Below, piece after piece: positions 41,882 to 52,400 of a stretch of 64,000 bases of DNA (within the stretch, counting starts at the first letter, position 1; the number at the start of each line of letters is the position of its first letter). Made by a program: the position numbers and the translations under genes. The stretch is from CAIVAT01 sp964525995 (GTDB taxonomy: Bacteria > Bacteroidota > Bacteroidia > Bacteroidales > FEN-979). The DNA lies in contig CAZGIM010000002.1 in the NCBI GenBank assembly GCA_964525995.1, positions 186,001 to 250,000 on the forward strand, written 5' to 3'. The notes below the pieces were generated by a model that was not told where the DNA came from, made no database searches, and saw only the letters and a program-made list of their open reading frames with translations.

Positions 41882-43372
41882 ATGAAAAAACAAATCCTGC
41901 TTTTCGGTTTCCTTTGCCTTTTCGCTTGGTATGCAAGATCTCAGGATTTACAGCGCAACGGGATTCTTCAATCCGGTTCTGAATGGATCGGTACCTATAT
42001 CAATCCAAAACAATCCGGAAGTAAACATGAACACAGTATGGTGAAACAGAACAGGAATCTGTTAAATCCCGCTCCCGCTATTTGGAAGTGGGATACCATT
42101 TTCTGTTACGATACTTCATCAGAAGTAAAACCATTTCAGAGAGTTACCAGAATCTATAATTCACTTGGAGAGGCGCTTACCACTCTTTTTGAGCAGCGTC
42201 AAGAAAATTTCGAATGGGCTAATTATGCCAGGGAAACATTTACCTATGATTCAATGGGAAATGAGTTGACCTACCTAGCGGAAAAATGGGAGAATAATGC
42301 CTGGATGAATTCTATGAGACAGGAATTTGCCTATTATTCAAATGGGGAAATGGTTGATTGGAAACGTGCAACCTGGCAATCCAATGCATGGGAGAATGGG
42401 TGGCATTATTACTGGCATTTCAATTCCGATGGGTTAAATGATACCTGTATCTATCAGACCGGCCAAGATAGCCTGTGGATTAATAGCAATCTCTGGATTA
42501 CTTCATACGATAGCAATGGGTACTTCTCGAGTATTGTAACCTACACATGGATTAACAATGGATGGGAGATCACCAAACTTGCTACCTACACCTTTGATTC
42601 AAACGGCAACAATCTGACACGTCTTGAACAGAATTGGGAAAACGCAACATGGGTGAATAGTTATTTCTATACATATGTCTGGGATACTGCCGGAAACCGT
42701 ATCTCAACTATGGGCCAGGAGTGGGAAAACAATGCTTGGGTTAATGACTTTCGAAAATCTTACACGTACGACTCTATTGGGAACAAGATCATGGATCTCC
42801 ATCAAATATGGTCAGGCGGCTCCTGGATGAACAGCTCCTTGAGGCTTTATGTATATGATACCTATAATAACATGCTCGAGGAATTATCCCAATCCTGGAT
42901 TAATTCTGCATGGGAAAATGGAAGCACAAGGCAGTTCACTTATGATTCCGTCGGAAACTCGTTGACGGGTAGATATCTGTGGTGGAATAGTTATATCGGG
43001 TCCTGGCAACCAGATAATGGCGGCCTTACTGTTTATGCTGATCACCAACAGGATATCGTTCTTCAGGGAGTTTATCAATATCGAGCGATGGTTGATTCGG
43101 TAATAGTTTGTATTGATCCCAACCGGTCAACCTGCTCCTTCAGCCTCTTCCCAAATCCGGCCAAATCAATGGTGTACTTGACTTCGCTTCCTGCATCAAA
43201 CAACCCATGCAGAACACTGACAATTTACAATCTTTACGGTCGGCTTGTTTTATCAAAACTGATAATAAATGAAACAACAGGTATGGATGTCAGTGGCCTG
43301 AAACCGGGTGTTTATTTTGTAAGATTCAGCGATGACAAAACGACTGGGGTAATGAAATTCGTAAAGAATTAG
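41882..43372 (+). CDS. Secreted repeat protein with T9SS type A sorting domain
   Basis: 496 residues. Signal peptide (residues 1-20, ending ARSQ). The middle (about 65-400) has about nine imperfect 30-36-residue repeats of the kind FTYDSxGNxLTxLxQxWENNAW, which are tyrosine/aspartate-rich like YD/Rhs-type beta-hairpins. The C-terminal sorting domain (about 420-496) has FSLFPNPAKSMVYL, GLKPGVYFVRFSDD and KFVKN. It is exported by the type IX system and probably attached to the surface. Function unknown; repeats suggest binding or adhesion. Confidence 0.9.
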   Translation: MKKQILLFGFLCLFAWYARSQDLQRNGILQSGSEWIGTYINPKQSGSKHEHSMVKQNRNLLNPAPAIWKWDTIFCYDTSSEVKPFQRVTRIYNSLGEALTTLFEQRQENFEWANYARETFTYDSMGNELTYLAEKWENNAWMNSMRQEFAYYSNGEMVDWKRATWQSNAWENGWHYYWHFNSDGLNDTCIYQTGQDSLWINSNLWITSYDSNGYFSSIVTYTWINNGWEITKLATYTFDSNGNNLTRLEQNWENATWVNSYFYTYVWDTAGNRISTMGQEWENNAWVNDFRKSYTYDSIGNKIMDLHQIWSGGSWMNSSLRLYVYDTYNNMLEELSQSWINSAWENGSTRQFTYDSVGNSLTGRYLWWNSYIGSWQPDNGGLTVYADHQQDIVLQGVYQYRAMVDSVIVCIDPNRSTCSFSLFPNPAKSMVYLTSLPASNNPCRTLTIYNLYGRLVLSKLIINETTGMDVSGLKPGVYFVRFSDDKTTGVMKFVKN

Positions 43373-43439
43373 GAGCCGGTAGGCATTTCCAGAAAAGTGA
43401 TCAGGAAAAGTATTTAAAACAGATCGTAAAAGGAAATGC

Positions 43440-43730
43440 TCAAATCGTCGCCACCTGATACTCCCGAACCAACCAGGTTTCGATGGTGTGATAATTGAGA
43501 AAAGTGTGGATGTCTCGATAAACCTCGGACATGTGTTGAAGGATCACCGCGGGCTTCCCGAAAAATCTGAAGGGGTTGAGGAGATCGGTCCGGGTGCGGA
43601 AATGCTCTTCCACGATGCCATCCCACGCGAGATCCTTTGATTCCAATACATCCGTCACCACATTCCGGCTGTAATGCCAGAGCGGGTGAATTCGCAGTGA
43701 TAACGGGGGAGGGGCGACTGTAAGTGTCAG
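43440..43730 (-). pseudogene. Truncated, internally deleted copy of the EthD-like gene
   Basis: The last about 75 codons are nearly identical to the end of the intact gene at 52939-53613 (VVTDVLESKDLAWDGIVEEH, ending LVREYQVATI). Upstream the match jumps from SLRIHPLW straight to LTLTVAPPP. This corresponds to loss of exactly 270 bp (90 codons, in frame) between two AACGGGG sequences of the intact gene (53195 and 53465). The N-terminal part with the start codon is also missing; an in-frame stop lies just upstream. The short frame from GTG 43661 is probably not a functional gene. Confidence 0.85.
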
Positions 43731-43842
43731 TCCGTTAAAGATATACCAAATCAGAACAGGTTTTCAAAACCGAATCTCTGTTCCTCCCGGTATAACTGCA
43801 TCTGACAGAAAAATGCCTGGTCTTTCAACCCAGAAACCTGGG

Positions 43843-44508
43843 TTAAATTAAACCTTTCTCCATTGAGAATCGCACCAACTCTGCAGCGTTGGTAAGCTGA
43901 AGTTTTTTCAGGATGTTCTTCCGGTGAGTATTAGCAGTGTATACACTTATATAAAGCATGGATGCAATTTCCTTGTCGGTTTTCCCATCGGAAATGTAAT
44001 GTATGATTTGTTTTTCACGCTTTGTCAACCTACATAGGGTCAACTGATTCCTGAGCCTCTGATTCTCCATATATAATTCATGAAGCTGTTCTCTCGTTTG
44101 CATCTCCTCATTGATGTTTATTACAATACACAGGAATTTCCAGGGATGCCCGTTCCGGGTTTCGAAAACGACGGTATTCCCATTAAACCAATTATAATCC
44201 CCGTCTTTTGACCGGGCCCTGTATACACCATGAAAACTATCTCCTTTCCTAAGGTCCATATAATCTACTGAGTCAGTTCCAACCTTCAAATCATCGGGAT
44301 GTAAATATTGAATAAAATAATTATGCCCAAGATTTATAATCTCTTCCTGGGTTAATCCGTAATAATCCAGTACCCTCTTATTCGACCAGATATTTTTTGC
44401 TGTTGTAAGATCATTCAATTCATCTATCTGATTTATATAAATGAAGGCGTTTACATTATCCAGAATCGCTTCATAGAATTCTGATGTCTCTGTATTATTC
44501 ATAGCCAT
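43843..44508 (-). CDS. PAS-domain LuxR-type transcriptional regulator
   Basis: 221 residues. A PAS domain (about 10-130; FYEAILDNVNAFIYINQIDE, then HGVYRARSKDGDYNWFNG and a PAC-like end) is followed by a LuxR helix-turn-helix (about 155-215; LTKREKQIIHYISDGKTDKE, then NTHRKNILKKLQL). There is no receiver or membrane segment. It probably senses a small ligand or redox state in the cytoplasm and controls nearby genes. It is transcribed away from the T9SS gene at 44944, so it may regulate that surface-protein operon. Confidence 0.93.
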   Translation of the reverse strand: MAMNNTETSEFYEAILDNVNAFIYINQIDELNDLTTAKNIWSNKRVLDYYGLTQEEIINLGHNYFIQYLHPDDLKVGTDSVDYMDLRKGDSFHGVYRARSKDGDYNWFNGNTVVFETRNGHPWKFLCIVININEEMQTREQLHELYMENQRLRNQLTLCRLTKREKQIIHYISDGKTDKEIASMLYISVYTANTHRKNILKKLQLTNAAELVRFSMEKGLI

Positions 44509-44943
44509 TTTAATTTATTCATTCTGAATCGCATCTGCATTTTTTTAATATAAAAATACCACTTTTACGGTATTGAATTATAATTTTCTTTAATTTATTT
44601 TTACTTGATTTTCTGAATGCAGGAACATTTCTGTAATGGTATTGCTATGTCTGGTAAAGAGCAGGTGCCAGATTAACGTGAGTTCGATATAAGAAAGGGA
44701 GTTGGTTATTACCTGGAAAATGGTCATACATAATTTTTTTATTCCCTACTGACCGACTAACATTTAAGAGAGGGAGTCATCCCGAAGAGTCCCCCCCCCA
44801 TATTTCAAGTTTGTTTTGAAAACCAAACTAATCAACATGGGTAAAAATACGAAAATAAAATTAGTCTGACAACCGTGAGTATAGTTATAGTACAAATTTG
44901 AAAATGTTCAGTTTATGTCAAACGTTTTTTTTATTTGCCCGTT
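44509..44943. other. Regulatory-looking intergenic stretch with poly-C tract
   Basis: 435 bases between divergent genes. It holds a run of nine C at 44791-44799 and, right after it, the imperfect palindrome AGTTTGTTTT...AACCAAACT (about 44808-44829). No TAnnTTTG box is clear. No gene seen. Confidence 0.5.
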
Positions 44944-46404
44944 ATGTACATCATATTTACCTTCCCGTTCATTTTCCGGTCAGTTTCAGCAGGCGTACTT
45001 CTTTCGCTTCTTTTATCAAACAAACTAAACGCTGATAATATTATTACCAGCGGGACCTTCTGCAAGGTAGTTACCGGAACAACCGTAGTTTCAACCGATC
45101 ATCTGGTGATAAGAAACGGAGCTGTCCTGAATAATTCCGGAACAATCATCTTCAAAAAAAACCTGACCAGTGAGCATATTTCCCCGGTTTCCGTAGGTAC
45201 TGGTACCTTTGAGTTTTCTGATAACACCGTCCAAACCATCACCGGACAGATCGTTTTTCAGAACCTGACACTTGACAACTCATCCGGATTGTCACTTGCA
45301 GGGAACACCAACGTCAACGGGAACCTTACCCTGACCAGCGGGAGTATTACACTTGGTGACAATAACCTTTTGCTCGGAGTACCTGCGGTGATTATCGGAA
45401 CACCTTCGGCATCGTTGATGATTATAGCAACCGGAACCGGAGAACTGAGAAAGGAGTTCCCGTCGGGATTCACCGGGAGTTTTACCTATCCGGTTGGAAA
45501 TTTAACAGGAATTGCAGAGTATTCCCCCGTTACCCTGGCCATTCTTTCCGGGTCTTTTATTACCGGGAATTATGTAGGTGTCTCTCTTTCAGATACCAAG
45601 TACCCTGACCCCGGCATCACGGGAAATTATCTCAATCGATACTGGACGTTATCTCAATCCGGAATAACCGGGTTGCTTTGCAATGCTACATTCCAATATC
45701 TTTCTGCCGATATAACAGGGACAGAGGATCTTATCTCGTGCACCAGAGTCAACCCCTTGCCATGGACAACCTTTGCTCTGACCAATGCCGCCACCCATGT
45801 ACTCACAGCCACCGGACTGTCCAGCCTCTCTTCATTCACCGGACTGAAGAGTACCACAACGCCTCAAAACCAGGAGTTGGTCAATATTACCATCCCGAAT
45901 GGCGTAACCGACTGTTATGATGCCGTCCAGATCCTTACAGTGGCGGGAAACGGGAATACGTTTCTTGTGGAGAATGGAGGAAGCGTCACCCTGATTGCCG
46001 GAGTCAAAATATCGCTTATGCCGGGAGTCACTGTTAATTCAGGAGGATATATGCTCGCAAAGATCTCGATGGATTTTTGCAATACACTGCTGAATCCGCT
46101 GGTCATCAATCCCGAAAGCCTTGATAAAATGATGCTGTCACTCGCCCCAGTCGACAAACAGGGATGGATTAAAATTTATCCTAATCCGACCGAAGAGGTG
46201 GTCATCCTTGAATTCAGTCCGACAGAAAGTCCGTCTACGGCATATGTTACCATCTACAGTATGACGGGACAGACCATTTCAAAAAAGACGATTAAGGACG
46301 AGGGAAAACACCCGTTTTCCCTGGCAGGATTCCCTGTCGGTATCTATGTGATACAAGTCAGATCCGATACCCGCACGGAAATTGCAAAAATTGTAAAAAA
46401 GTAA
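44944..46404 (+). CDS. Secreted protein with T9SS type A sorting domain
   Basis: 486 residues from ATG 44944 (a TTG at 44935 would add three). Signal peptide about 1-32. The body is rich in Thr, Gly, Ser and Asn and reads like a right-handed beta-helix or autotransporter-like shell (NITSGTFCKVVTGTT-like turns, VNGNLTLTSGSITLGDNNLL). The C-terminal sorting domain has IKIYPNPTEEVVILEF and GIYVIQVRSDTRTEIAKIVKK-type end (PNP, GIYVI, AKIVKK). Probably a surface protein. It is cotranscribed with the FISUMP protein 24 bases downstream. Confidence 0.88.
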   Translation: MYIIFTFPFIFRSVSAGVLLSLLLSNKLNADNIITSGTFCKVVTGTTVVSTDHLVIRNGAVLNNSGTIIFKKNLTSEHISPVSVGTGTFEFSDNTVQTITGQIVFQNLTLDNSSGLSLAGNTNVNGNLTLTSGSITLGDNNLLLGVPAVIIGTPSASLMIIATGTGELRKEFPSGFTGSFTYPVGNLTGIAEYSPVTLAILSGSFITGNYVGVSLSDTKYPDPGITGNYLNRYWTLSQSGITGLLCNATFQYLSADITGTEDLISCTRVNPLPWTTFALTNAATHVLTATGLSSLSSFTGLKSTTTPQNQELVNITIPNGVTDCYDAVQILTVAGNGNTFLVENGGSVTLIAGVKISLMPGVTVNSGGYMLAKISMDFCNTLLNPLVINPESLDKMMLSLAPVDKQGWIKIYPNPTEEVVILEFSPTESPSTAYVTIYSMTGQTISKKTIKDEGKHPFSLAGFPVGIYVIQVRSDTRTEIAKIVKK

Positions 46405-46428
46405 TCCTCACCATTTAAAAAATTACCT

Positions 46429-49400
46429 ATGAGAAGGTTGTTATTTCTGATGGTTGCGGTACTGATTCTTGCAGTTCAGGCCATCGCCCAGGTTGGCATT
46501 AACAAAGACGGAAGTCTGCCCAATCCATCTGCCGGATTGGATGTTAAATTCACCGATAAGGGTTTTCTGCCACCCCGTCTGACCTCTTTGCAGCGAGATG
46601 CAATCGCCTCGCCTGCAACCGGTCTGGTGATATTCAATACTGATTGTAACGATCTTCAGTTTTACAATGGTGGTGGCTGGGTCCCGGTGAGTAATACCGG
46701 GATGCTTTCAAAACCCGGGACCATCAATGGGAATAGTGCCCCTTGTGTCAATGAGACTGGTGTGATCTATTACATATCCACCATCTTAGGCGCTACCGGC
46801 TATAACTGGACCGTACCGGCCGGAGCAACAATTACAGGAGGGCAGGGGACCAATTCGATCACCGTGACCTTTGGAACATCAGATGGTCTGATTTGCGTTG
46901 CTCCGTTCAACGGTTGTATGAAAGGAGAAATGAATTGTCTCAACGTTACATTGGCTCCGGGTTCTCCAGCCGGTGTTTCGATCGTTGCTTCTGCAAATCA
47001 AATCTGTTCCGGAACCTCAGTCACTTTCACGGCAACGCCTGTCAACGGGGGATCATCTCCGGAATATCAATGGAAGGTAAATGGAATCAATGCAGGCACA
47101 AATAGCCCGATATATTCATATACACCTGTTGATGGGGATGCGGTAACTTGTGTTTTAACCTCGAATGCAACATGTATAACAGGAAATCCGGCCACCTCCA
47201 ATACCATAATCATGACGGTGAATCAGCTCCCGGAGGCGCCGGTAGCAGGGACGCACATACCTTCCGAGACTCAAATCGTCTGGAACTGGAATGCCGTTAC
47301 CGGTGCAACAGGCTATAAGTGGAGCAACGACGATGATTACGCTTCTGCTACGGATATGGGCACGGCAACATCAAAAACCGAAACCGGATTAACATGCAAT
47401 ACTAGATACTGGAGGTATGTTTGGGCTTATAATATATGCGGCCATTCAACCGCGGTAACATTATCGCAAACAACATCCTCCTGCAGCCAGGCAATCCCGT
47501 GCCCGGGAATCCCTACCGTCGAATACGGCGGCCAGACTTACAACACGGTACAGATCGGGATACAATGCTGGCTGAAGGAAAACCTGAACATCGGAACAAT
47601 GATCAACGGCTCACAAAACCAGGCCAACAACGGCACAATAGAGAAATACTGTTACAATAATCTTGAATTGAGCTGTAATACTTACGGAGGATTGTACCAG
47701 TGGGACGAGGCAATGCAATATGTAACGACACCCGGAACCCAGGGCATTTGTCCGGCCGGGTGGCACATGCCGACTGATGCAGAGTGGACTACACTAACAA
47801 CTTATTTGGGAGGAGAAGGTGTAGCCGGCGGAAAACTGAAAGAGATCGGAACCGTTCACTGGCTTTCACCCAATACGGGCGCCACCAACAGCAGCGGGTT
47901 CACTGCTCTTCCCGGTGGCTACAAAGGCAACAGTGGCAATTTCCTCGGTCAGACGAGCAACGGATACTTCTGGACATCAACGGATATCTCCACTACGGAA
48001 GTTTGGAGCCGGCAGCTCGACTACAATGACGTGTATGTGGGCAGGAGTTACGGGTATTACCACAAAGTTTACGGATTGTCCTGCCGGTGCCTGAAGGACA
48101 CCTGTACATCATTTTCAAATGTAAGCGTCACAATAACCCCATCGGCCAACCCGGTTTGTTCGGGAACTTCCGTTACATTTACGGCAATACCGGTAAATGG
48201 TGGCTCAGCACCAGTATATCAATGGAATCTCAATGGACCTGTTGCCGGGACGAACAGCCCTACTTATACATTTACACCTCTAAATGGGGATGCAGTAACC
48301 TGCGTTCTGACTTCAAACGCCGCCTGCATAACAGGAAATCCGGCCACATCCAATACCATAATCATGACGGTAAATCAGCTCCCGGCAGCACCGGCAGCAG
48401 GGACGCACGTTCCTTCCGAGACTCAAATCGTCTGGAACTGGAATGCCGTTACCGGCGCAACAGGCTATAAGTGGAGCAACGACGATGATTTCGCTTCGGC
48501 CACTGATATGGGTATGGCAACATCAAAAACCGAAACCGGGTTAACATGCAATACGGCATACACGCGGTTTGTATGGGCCTATAACATGTGCGGACACTCT
48601 ACCGCATCAACATTGACGCAAACTACATCTGTCTGCGGTCAGGCAATTCCCTGTCCAGGAATCCCTACCGTCGAATACGGCGGCCAGACATACAACACGG
48701 TACAGATCGGAACGCAGTGCTGGCTGAAAGAAAACCTGAACATCGGAACAAAAATCAACGGCTCACAGAACCAGGCCGACAACGGCACAATAGAGAAATA
48801 CTGTTACAATAATCTTGAATCGAATTGTAATACTTACGGAGGATTGTACCAGTGGGACGAGGCAATGCAATATGTAACAACACCCGGGACCCAGGGCATT
48901 TGTCCAGCCGGGTGGCACATGCCGACTGATGCAGAGTGGACCACACTAACAACTTATTTGGGAGGAGAAGGTGTAGCCGGCGGAAAGATGAAAGAGACCG
49001 GAACTACTCACTGGTTCACCCCCAACACGGGTGCAACGAATGAAAGCGGTTTCACCGCGCTTCCGGGTGGCCACAGAGACCACAATGGAGGCTTTTATCC
49101 TCCCGTTGGGATAACGTACTATGGTTACTTCTGGTCGTCTTCACAGGTCGATACTGACCATGTGTGGGCCAGATACGTGTACTATTTCACTGCAGATGTG
49201 CACCGGGACAACGACTTCATCTTACCAAACGGTTTTTCCGTAAGATGCCTGAAAGAACCCTGTACATCATTTTCAAATGTAAGTGTCACAATAACCCCCT
49301 CGGCCAACCCAATTTGTGCGGGAGCCCCTGTCACATTCACGGCAATACCTGTAAATGGTGGTTCAACACCAGTTTATCAATGGAAGCTAAATGGAACTGT

Positions 49401-52400
49401 TGCCGGGACGAACAGCCCTACTTATACATTTACAACTCTAAATGGGGATGCAGTAACTTGCGTTCTGACTTCAAACGCCGCCTGCATAACAGGAAATCCG
49501 GCAACGTCCAACACGATTACCATGACGGTAAATCCGCTTCCGTCAGCCCCGGCGGCAGGGACGCATGTTCCTTCCGATACCCAAATAACCTGGAATTGGA
49601 ATGCTGTTATCGGCGCCTCAGGCTTTAAGTGGAGCAACGACGATGATTATGCTTCTGCCACGGATATGGGGATAGCGACATCGACAACCGAAACTGGGTT
49701 AACATGCAATACGGCATACACCCGATTTGTATGGGCTTATAATTCGTGCGGGCACTCAACCGCCGTAACATTATCGCAAACTACATCTGTTTGCATTCAG
49801 GCAATTCCCTGCCCGGGAATTTCCACCATTGTGTACGGCGGTCAGACATACAACACGGTCCAGATCGGGACTCAATGCTGGTTGAAGGAGAACCTGAACA
49901 TCGGAACACGAATAGATGGTTCGCAGCACCAAACCAACAACGGAATAATTGAAAAGTACTGTGCTTATGATGATGAAAGTTATTGTAATGTTTATGGAGG
50001 GTTGTACCAGTGGCCAGAGATTATGCAATATGTCACCACGGAATGTGTGCAGGGAATATGCCCTGAAGGATGGCATATTCCGTCCGATATAGAATGGACA
50101 ACCTTAACTACATACCTTGGTGGTGAAGGTATTGCAGGAGGAAAGATGAAAGAAGCGGGTTTGGTTCACTGGTTAACTCCCAATTCTGGCGCGACAAATT
50201 CCAGCGGGTTCACTGCACTACCGGGTGGCTGGAGGTACAACTGTTGCGCATTTGACTTTGTCACGCGCGGCGCTGCTTTCTGGTCCTCATCGCAAATTCC
50301 TAATACCAACGTGTGGCAAAGGAACCTGGGCTATGCTCTTGTGAATATTGGGCGGGGTAACGACGGTTATCTGCTTGGCTATTCCGTACGCTGTTTGAAA
50401 GACACCTGCACTACTTACTCAACTGTAAGCGTTTCAATATCTCCATCAGCCAACCCGATCTGTTCAGGAAGCTCCGTTACATTCACGGCAACTCCTGCCA
50501 ATGGGGGATCATCTCCGGCATATCAATGGAAGGTGAACGGAACCGATGTTGGTACAAACAATCCGGCTTATAACTACACACCTGTTAACGGGGATGCGGT
50601 AACCTGCATATTTACTTCAAATGCTACCTGCATAACAGGCAACCCGGCCACATCAAACACGATTACCATGACGGTAAATCCACTTCCGGCAACGCCAACA
50701 GCAGGGACGCATGTTCCTTCCGGGACTCAGATCGTCTGGAACTGGAATTCCGTTTCCGGTGCGACAGGCTATAAGTTCAACACAACCAATGATTACAGTA
50801 CCGCAACGGATATGAGCACGGCAACATCAAAAACAGAAACAGGGTTGACGTGCAATACTCAGTATACAAGGTACATCTGGGCATATAATTCGTGTGGACA
50901 TTCGACCGAAACAGCATTGACACAAACAACTACCGGATGTCCCTGTCCGGGAATCCCTACCGTCGCGTATGGCGGCCAAACCTACAACACCGTTCAGATC
51001 GGCACTCAATGCTGGCTGAAGGAAAACCTGAACATCGGAACAAGGATCAATGGCTCACAAAACCAGACCAACAACGGTACAATTGAGAAATACTGCTATA
51101 ATGACCTTGAACCGAATTGTGATATTTATGGTGGATTATACCAGTGGGATGAGGCCATGCAATATGGAACAACATTCGGAATCCAAGGCATTTGTCCGGC
51201 CGGGTGGCACTTACCGACTGATGCAGAGTGGACCACACTAACAACTTATTTGGGAGGAGAAGGTGTAGCCGGGGGTATGATGAAAGAGACAGGTCTGATA
51301 CATTGGGCCTCACCCAATGCAGGGGCCACAAATTCAAGTGGATTTACGCTCTTGGGAGCTGGTCATAGTGAAAGCAATGGAACTTTTAACTCCTATCTTC
51401 AATGGATCAATTTGTGGTCTTCTTCTAATTTTTCCGGTGGCATTCCATGGAGCCGCGCTATTGGTTACAAATATCCAAAAATCTTCAGGGATTCAGTTTA
51501 TGAATCTGGAAAGGGGTTTTCAGTTCGTTGCCTGAAGGACACCTGCACTACCTACTCAACTGTAAGCGTCTCTATAATCCCATCAGCCAACCCGATCTGT
51601 GCGGGAAGTTCCGTTACATTCACGGCAACACCCGTCAACGGGGGATCATCCCCGGCATATCAATGGAAGGTGAACGGAAATATCATTGGTACAAACAATC
51701 CGGCTTATAACTATACACCTGTTAACGGGGATGCGGTAACCTGCGTATTAACTTCAAATGCAACCTGTATAACAGGCAATCCGGCCACATCTAATACCAT
51801 AACCATGACGGTAAATCCACTTGCGGCAACGCCTGTGGCAGGAACGCATGTTCCTTCCCAAACCCAGATCATCTGGAACTGGAATACCGTTGCCGGCGCG
51901 ACAGGCTATAAGTTCAACACAACCAATGATTACAGTACCGCCACGGATATGAGCACGGCAACATCAAAAACTGAGACCGGTCTGATATGCAATACGCAGT
52001 ATACAAGGTATGTTTGGGCATATAATTCATGTGGAAATTCAAACGTGGGAACATTAACGCAAACAACTTCTGCATGCAATCTTGCAATACCCTGTCCGGG
52101 AATCCCCACCGTCATATATGGTGGCCAAACCTACAACACCGTTCAGATCGGGACCCAGTGCTGGCTGAAAGAAAACCTGAATATCGGAACAAGGATTAAT
52201 GGCTCGCAAAATCAGGCCAACAACAGCATAATAGAAAAATACTGTTACAATGACCTTGATGCGAACTGTGATACTTACGGAGGATTGTACCAGTGGGATG
52301 AGGCAATGCAATATGTAACTACACCCGGAACCCAGGGCATTTGTCCAGTTGGATGGCATATACCATTGGATGATGAGTGGAAGGTGTTGGAAGGAACGGT

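Noticed and set aside
46893..51710. Many short open frames in other phases across the FISUMP gene
   Set aside because: They repeat with the 1.15-kb period because the gene is repetitive; none has independent support.
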